DNA from: an uncultured Oscillospiraceae bacterium | GTDB lineage: Bacteria > Bacillota > Clostridia > Oscillospirales > Ruminococcaceae | Direction of reading: 5' to 3' | Assembly (NCBI GenBank): GCA_900540595.1 | Contig: UQGL01000021.1 | Coordinates: forward strand, 1-43,102 | DNA: 43,102 bases | Shown here: one piece after another, positions 40,848 through 43,102 of the stretch | Layout: each line of letters opens with the position of its first letter | Numbering within the stretch: position 1 is the first letter of the stretch | Program-made: the position numbers and the translations under genes | Notes under the pieces: model-generated | Seen by the model: only the letters and a program-made list of their open reading frames with translations | Told to the model about the DNA's origin: nothing | Databases searched by the model: none

Positions 40848-42346
40848 CATCTTTCGGGAGTTTTTCTCTTGTAGAGCGTCTCGCTCATCTGGCTGCGGAT
40901 GGAATCCTGCCGCTTGTGGTAAACCTGCGTATAAATTGCCAGTGTCGTGCTGGGTTGGGCATGACCCGCCTCGGCCGCCACTGTAGCGACACCGATGTCC
41001 GGGTTGGAGAGCAGGATACTGACAAAGGTGTGGCGAAACATATGCGGGTGGATTTTGCGGATGCCCGCTTTCTCGGCCACGCGGTCAACAATTTTGCCAT
41101 AGTGGTCGGGGCTGATGGGCCAGCCAAAATCATTGATAACGATAAAATTTTTCCCGCGCAGCTTTTGCAGGGATTCCCGGTACGATTCCCACTTTCCGTC
41201 CATGCAGGTCTGCCAAGCACTGCCCATACGGTGCTTTTGTGCAAGCCATTGGTCACGGTAGGTTTTCAGATATTCCATAAATTCGGGTGCTACATCTATG
41301 TCACGGACGTTGTCCTCTTTCGTGGTCGTCAGGTGATAGCCTTTGTTCACTATGAGCAGTGACTTATCCACATGGACGGTGCAGTGGTCGAAGTCAATAT
41401 CTTCCCATGTCAGCCCGGCTAACTCACCGCGCCGCATTCCGGTATTCAGCAGCCCCATGATGATGACCTGCTCCAGTGTGGAACAGCGCGGCAGCACCTT
41501 AAAAAGAGCCTCTACTTCTTCCGGGTGCAGGCAGTCTACCGGGCGGCTGCGCGTACCTTTAACCGCGAGTGTTTGAGTATCGTTGTCTATGCCGTACTCG
41601 CGTTCGGCATATTGCATTACGGGCCGCAGAAAGATGGCATACTCCTTGATGGTTTTTCGTGCAATAGGGCGGTGATCCAGTTCAATATGAAACAGCTTTT
41701 CGGGCTTACATTTGAGAGCTGCTGCAATTTCCTGTGCTGTTTTTAGTGTGGTACGCTCTCCGCGGAACACTCGCTCTACAGATTTTGTCTGTATGGAGCA
41801 TTGTGCTGCAATTTGGGGACAGGACAGTTTCTTATATTGCTTTGCGTTGGGTTTCAGCACCGCATACCCTTTCACGCTGCGCACATCGGCCTCACCCAGC
41901 AGATCCAGAAACTTCTCGCATTCGCGCTTATTTACTTTTGAAATCGGCATTTCTGCAAATGCCGGGCTGATTTCACAGATTCGCCGCAGCATGGTTTCCT
42001 TACCTGCTGTGGTGTTGGCTTTATTCTTGTGCTGCTCGTAGTCGCCCTCCAGACGAACGGAGGGATCGAGCATCGATTTTTTGGAATCAATGTATGCTCT
42101 TGCTGCATCTCGAAAGGGCGTGTTTTTGCCATCTTTTTCATCGTCGGCTTTCTGTTGCTCTGCGCGTTCAAAAACGAGTGCGGCTTCAATGGCAGCGTTT
42201 TCACGCTGGCGGTGGGTTTTCAATACAGTGGGGTCAAAGTCAAAGCGCCCATATCGCCGCACCCTTTTTCCATGTACAGTCACATTAGCGGTCAGTACAT
42301 AATAGGGGGCGCTGCGTTTGGGTATCATAAGTTTTGCCGATGCCAT
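40847..42346 (-). CDS. int: Tyrosine-type site-specific integrase with an embedded XRE-type helix-turn-helix
   Basis: A 499-residue recombinase expected to catalyse element integration and excision. An N-terminal arm-binding-like region (1-70) is followed by a core-binding domain that starts at about 75 (PFRDAARAYIDSKKS). It is interrupted at about 172-222 by a Cro/C1-type helix-turn-helix (LSCPQIAAQCSIQTKSVERVFRGE...LKTAQEIAAAL) before resuming at ARKTIKEYAIFLRPVM. The catalytic domain has R305 (TGMRRGEL), K343, H435 and R438 (HMFRHT), H462 (GHAQPST) and nucleophile Y472. All six are present, so it should be active. Its ATG overlaps the stop of the excisionase-like gene. Confidence 0.95.
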   Translation of the reverse strand: MASAKLMIPKRSAPYYVLTANVTVHGKRVRRYGRFDFDPTVLKTHRQRENAAIEAALVFERAEQQKADDEKDGKNTPFRDAARAYIDSKKSMLDPSVRLEGDYEQHKNKANTTAGKETMLRRICEISPAFAEMPISKVNKRECEKFLDLLGEADVRSVKGYAVLKPNAKQYKKLSCPQIAAQCSIQTKSVERVFRGERTTLKTAQEIAAALKCKPEKLFHIELDHRPIARKTIKEYAIFLRPVMQYAEREYGIDNDTQTLAVKGTRSRPVDCLHPEEVEALFKVLPRCSTLEQVIIMGLLNTGMRRGELAGLTWEDIDFDHCTVHVDKSLLIVNKGYHLTTTKEDNVRDIDVAPEFMEYLKTYRDQWLAQKHRMGSAWQTCMDGKWESYRESLQKLRGKNFIVINDFGWPISPDHYGKIVDRVAEKAGIRKIHPHMFRHTFVSILLSNPDIGVATVAAEAGHAQPSTTLAIYTQVYHKRQDSIRSQMSETLYKRKTPER

Positions 42347-42582
42347 TATTCCGATTGCTCCGTTTTATTGTTGTAGTAGGCCGCCAGCTTGCCAAGGTTA
42401 ATGTACCACTTAACACCGGACTGAAATGCAAGGTCCGGATTCTCGCGGCAGACACGCCGAAGATAATATGGCGGCAGATTCATAATCTCACTTGCCTGTT
42501 TGATGCTGACAATCTGCGGCAGGGTTATTTTTTCAATTTCGCAGGCGGATGCCTGCAGCGGCATTTGCACAGGTTCTTTCAT
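42346..42582 (-). CDS. xis: Small excisionase-like DNA-binding protein
   Basis: A 78-residue protein whose stop overlaps the integrase start (TAATG). ITLPQIVSIKQASEIMNLPPYYLRRVCRENPDLAFQSGVKWYINLGKLAAYYNN is a compact MerR/Xis-like winged helix: a turn-helix pair, then a wing ending in a start-helix lysine. Small proteins of this kind directly upstream of a tyrosine integrase usually direct excision. Start: ATG at 42582, just overlapping the end of the upstream gene; an inner ATG at 42564 is also possible. The functional call rests on size, fold pattern and position. Confidence 0.75.
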   Translation of the reverse strand: MKEPVQMPLQASACEIEKITLPQIVSIKQASEIMNLPPYYLRRVCRENPDLAFQSGVKWYINLGKLAAYYNNKTEQSE

Positions 42583-42992
42583 CGTTCTTCACACTCCACA
42601 TAGTAAATTGGTTTTCGGTTGTGGCGGCGCAGCAAGCGTGCGTCCAGCCCCGTCAGATAGAGTTCATATCGTAGATTGGTTTCGGTGGTAATCAGTGCTG
42701 CGCCGTAATTTTGCAGAAATCGCAGGATGCGGTATAAGGTTGTAATGTCGTGACTCAACCGGTCAAGGCTCTGCACCATGACGGCGTTGACGCGACCCTG
42801 CTGCACGGCGGTGAGCATGGCGAACAAATCAGGTCGCCAGAACTCGGTGCCGTACTTCTGCTCCATGCAGGAGTTGACAATGATGTAGCCGCGCCTGTCG
42901 GCTTCGCGCATGACATCCGCAAGCTGTTCTTCCAATGCGGGCAGGTTCGGTGCGGCACTGCGGGCGAACGCCCATACTTTGTATTCTTTCAT
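42579..42992 (-). CDS. Resolvase-like protein without the catalytic serine
   Basis: A 137-residue protein matching only the N-terminal catalytic domain of serine recombinases. The usual YARVST start reads FARSAA (residues 9-14): the arginine is kept (R11) but alanine stands at the serine position (A13), with a serine shifted one place earlier. The second motif, normally LDRLGR, reads LDRLSH (76-81), keeping D77 and R78 but replacing the second arginine with H81. The RPDLFAMLTAVQQGRVNAVMVQ stretch aligns well. There is no DNA-binding domain. It overlaps the excisionase-like gene by four bases and so forms an operon with it and int. It may be a regulator rather than a recombinase. Confidence 0.7.
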   Translation of the reverse strand: MKEYKVWAFARSAAPNLPALEEQLADVMREADRRGYIIVNSCMEQKYGTEFWRPDLFAMLTAVQQGRVNAVMVQSLDRLSHDITTLYRILRFLQNYGAALITTETNLRYELYLTGLDARLLRRHNRKPIYYVECEER

Positions 42993-43001
42993 GAGCGCAC
43001 C

Positions 43002-43102
43002 TCAGAATTGATCCATCAACGGAAGCCTTACATCAAAGCGCGGCTTTCCAAAGGATGCCCGCGTGAAGCGGTCGCCGACAAAGCGTTCCAGACCGCTGTT
43101 GA
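43002..43102 (-). CDS. C-terminal end of an unidentified protein (partial)
   Basis: The last 33 codons or so of a minus-strand gene cut by the window edge. Readable residues end NSGLERFVGDRFTRASFGKP and then RFDVRLPLMDQF before TGA at 43002-43004. Nine bases separate it from the resolvase-like gene, whose AGGTG ribosome binding site overlaps the stop region. It belongs to the same operon as the integrase. I do not recognise the family. Confidence 0.5.
   Translation of the reverse strand, partial: NSGLERFVGDRFTRASFGKPRFDVRLPLMDQF

Noticed and set aside
42579..42992. An active serine recombinase
   Set aside because: The serine is replaced by alanine at the aligned place, one active-site arginine is replaced by histidine, and there is no DNA-binding domain.

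Overview
The window looks like a chromosomal segment of a high-GC, low-spore-type Firmicute of the class Clostridia, most likely an Oscillospiraceae gut commensal of the Faecalibacterium / Gemmiger / Subdoligranulum kind. This is an inference from a Gram-positive gene set (DUF1385-prmC, recA-recX, a T-box leader, a tetrahydrofolate riboswitch with an ECF transporter, a BMP-type nucleoside transporter, a PPi-type phosphofructokinase), strong AGGAGG-type ribosome binding sites, and many intergenic palindromic repeats. Almost everything is read on the plus strand; only pfp and the mobile-element genes at the right end are on the minus strand.

Left part (1-18000): a ZIP metal transporter, an A+T-rich gene for a zinc-ribbon/DUF2726/CFI-box protein that looks acquired, a lipoprotein followed by an OmpR-type response regulator and its histidine kinase, then housekeeping genes: DUF1385 protein-prmC, recA-recX, rimO-pgsA, a large polytopic membrane protein, cysS, and a 982-residue protein that appears to join two GT-C glycosyltransferase modules.

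Middle part (18000-32300): a PPi-dependent phosphofructokinase on the minus strand; asnB behind an asparagine-specific T-box (AAC specifier readable in the sequence); folT behind a tetrahydrofolate riboswitch whose last hairpin covers both the Shine-Dalgarno and a T-run just before the start codon; a BMP lipoprotein/ABC ATPase/two-permease nucleoside uptake operon preceded by an unassigned structured leader; and a MacA/MacB-like three-gene export system.

Right part (32300-40500): a MATE exporter, exonuclease III, an ECF sigma factor that probably starts at CTG with its zinc-type anti-sigma factor and a small TM2-like membrane protein, a LiaF/DUF5668-like membrane protein, and two further MATE exporters in tandem behind a consensus promoter.

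Right end (40500-43102): a strong promoter drives a tRNA 5' half broken in the anticodon loop. It is followed by an intact CAT-anticodon tRNA, a tyrosine integrase with an XRE-type helix-turn-helix embedded in it, a small excisionase-like protein, a resolvase-like protein lacking its catalytic serine, and the end of one more gene. This is read as the left end of an integrated element running out of the window.

Two families of palindromic intergenic repeats (called A and B here) fill many of the gaps. No rRNA, CRISPR array or recognisable defence cluster was seen.
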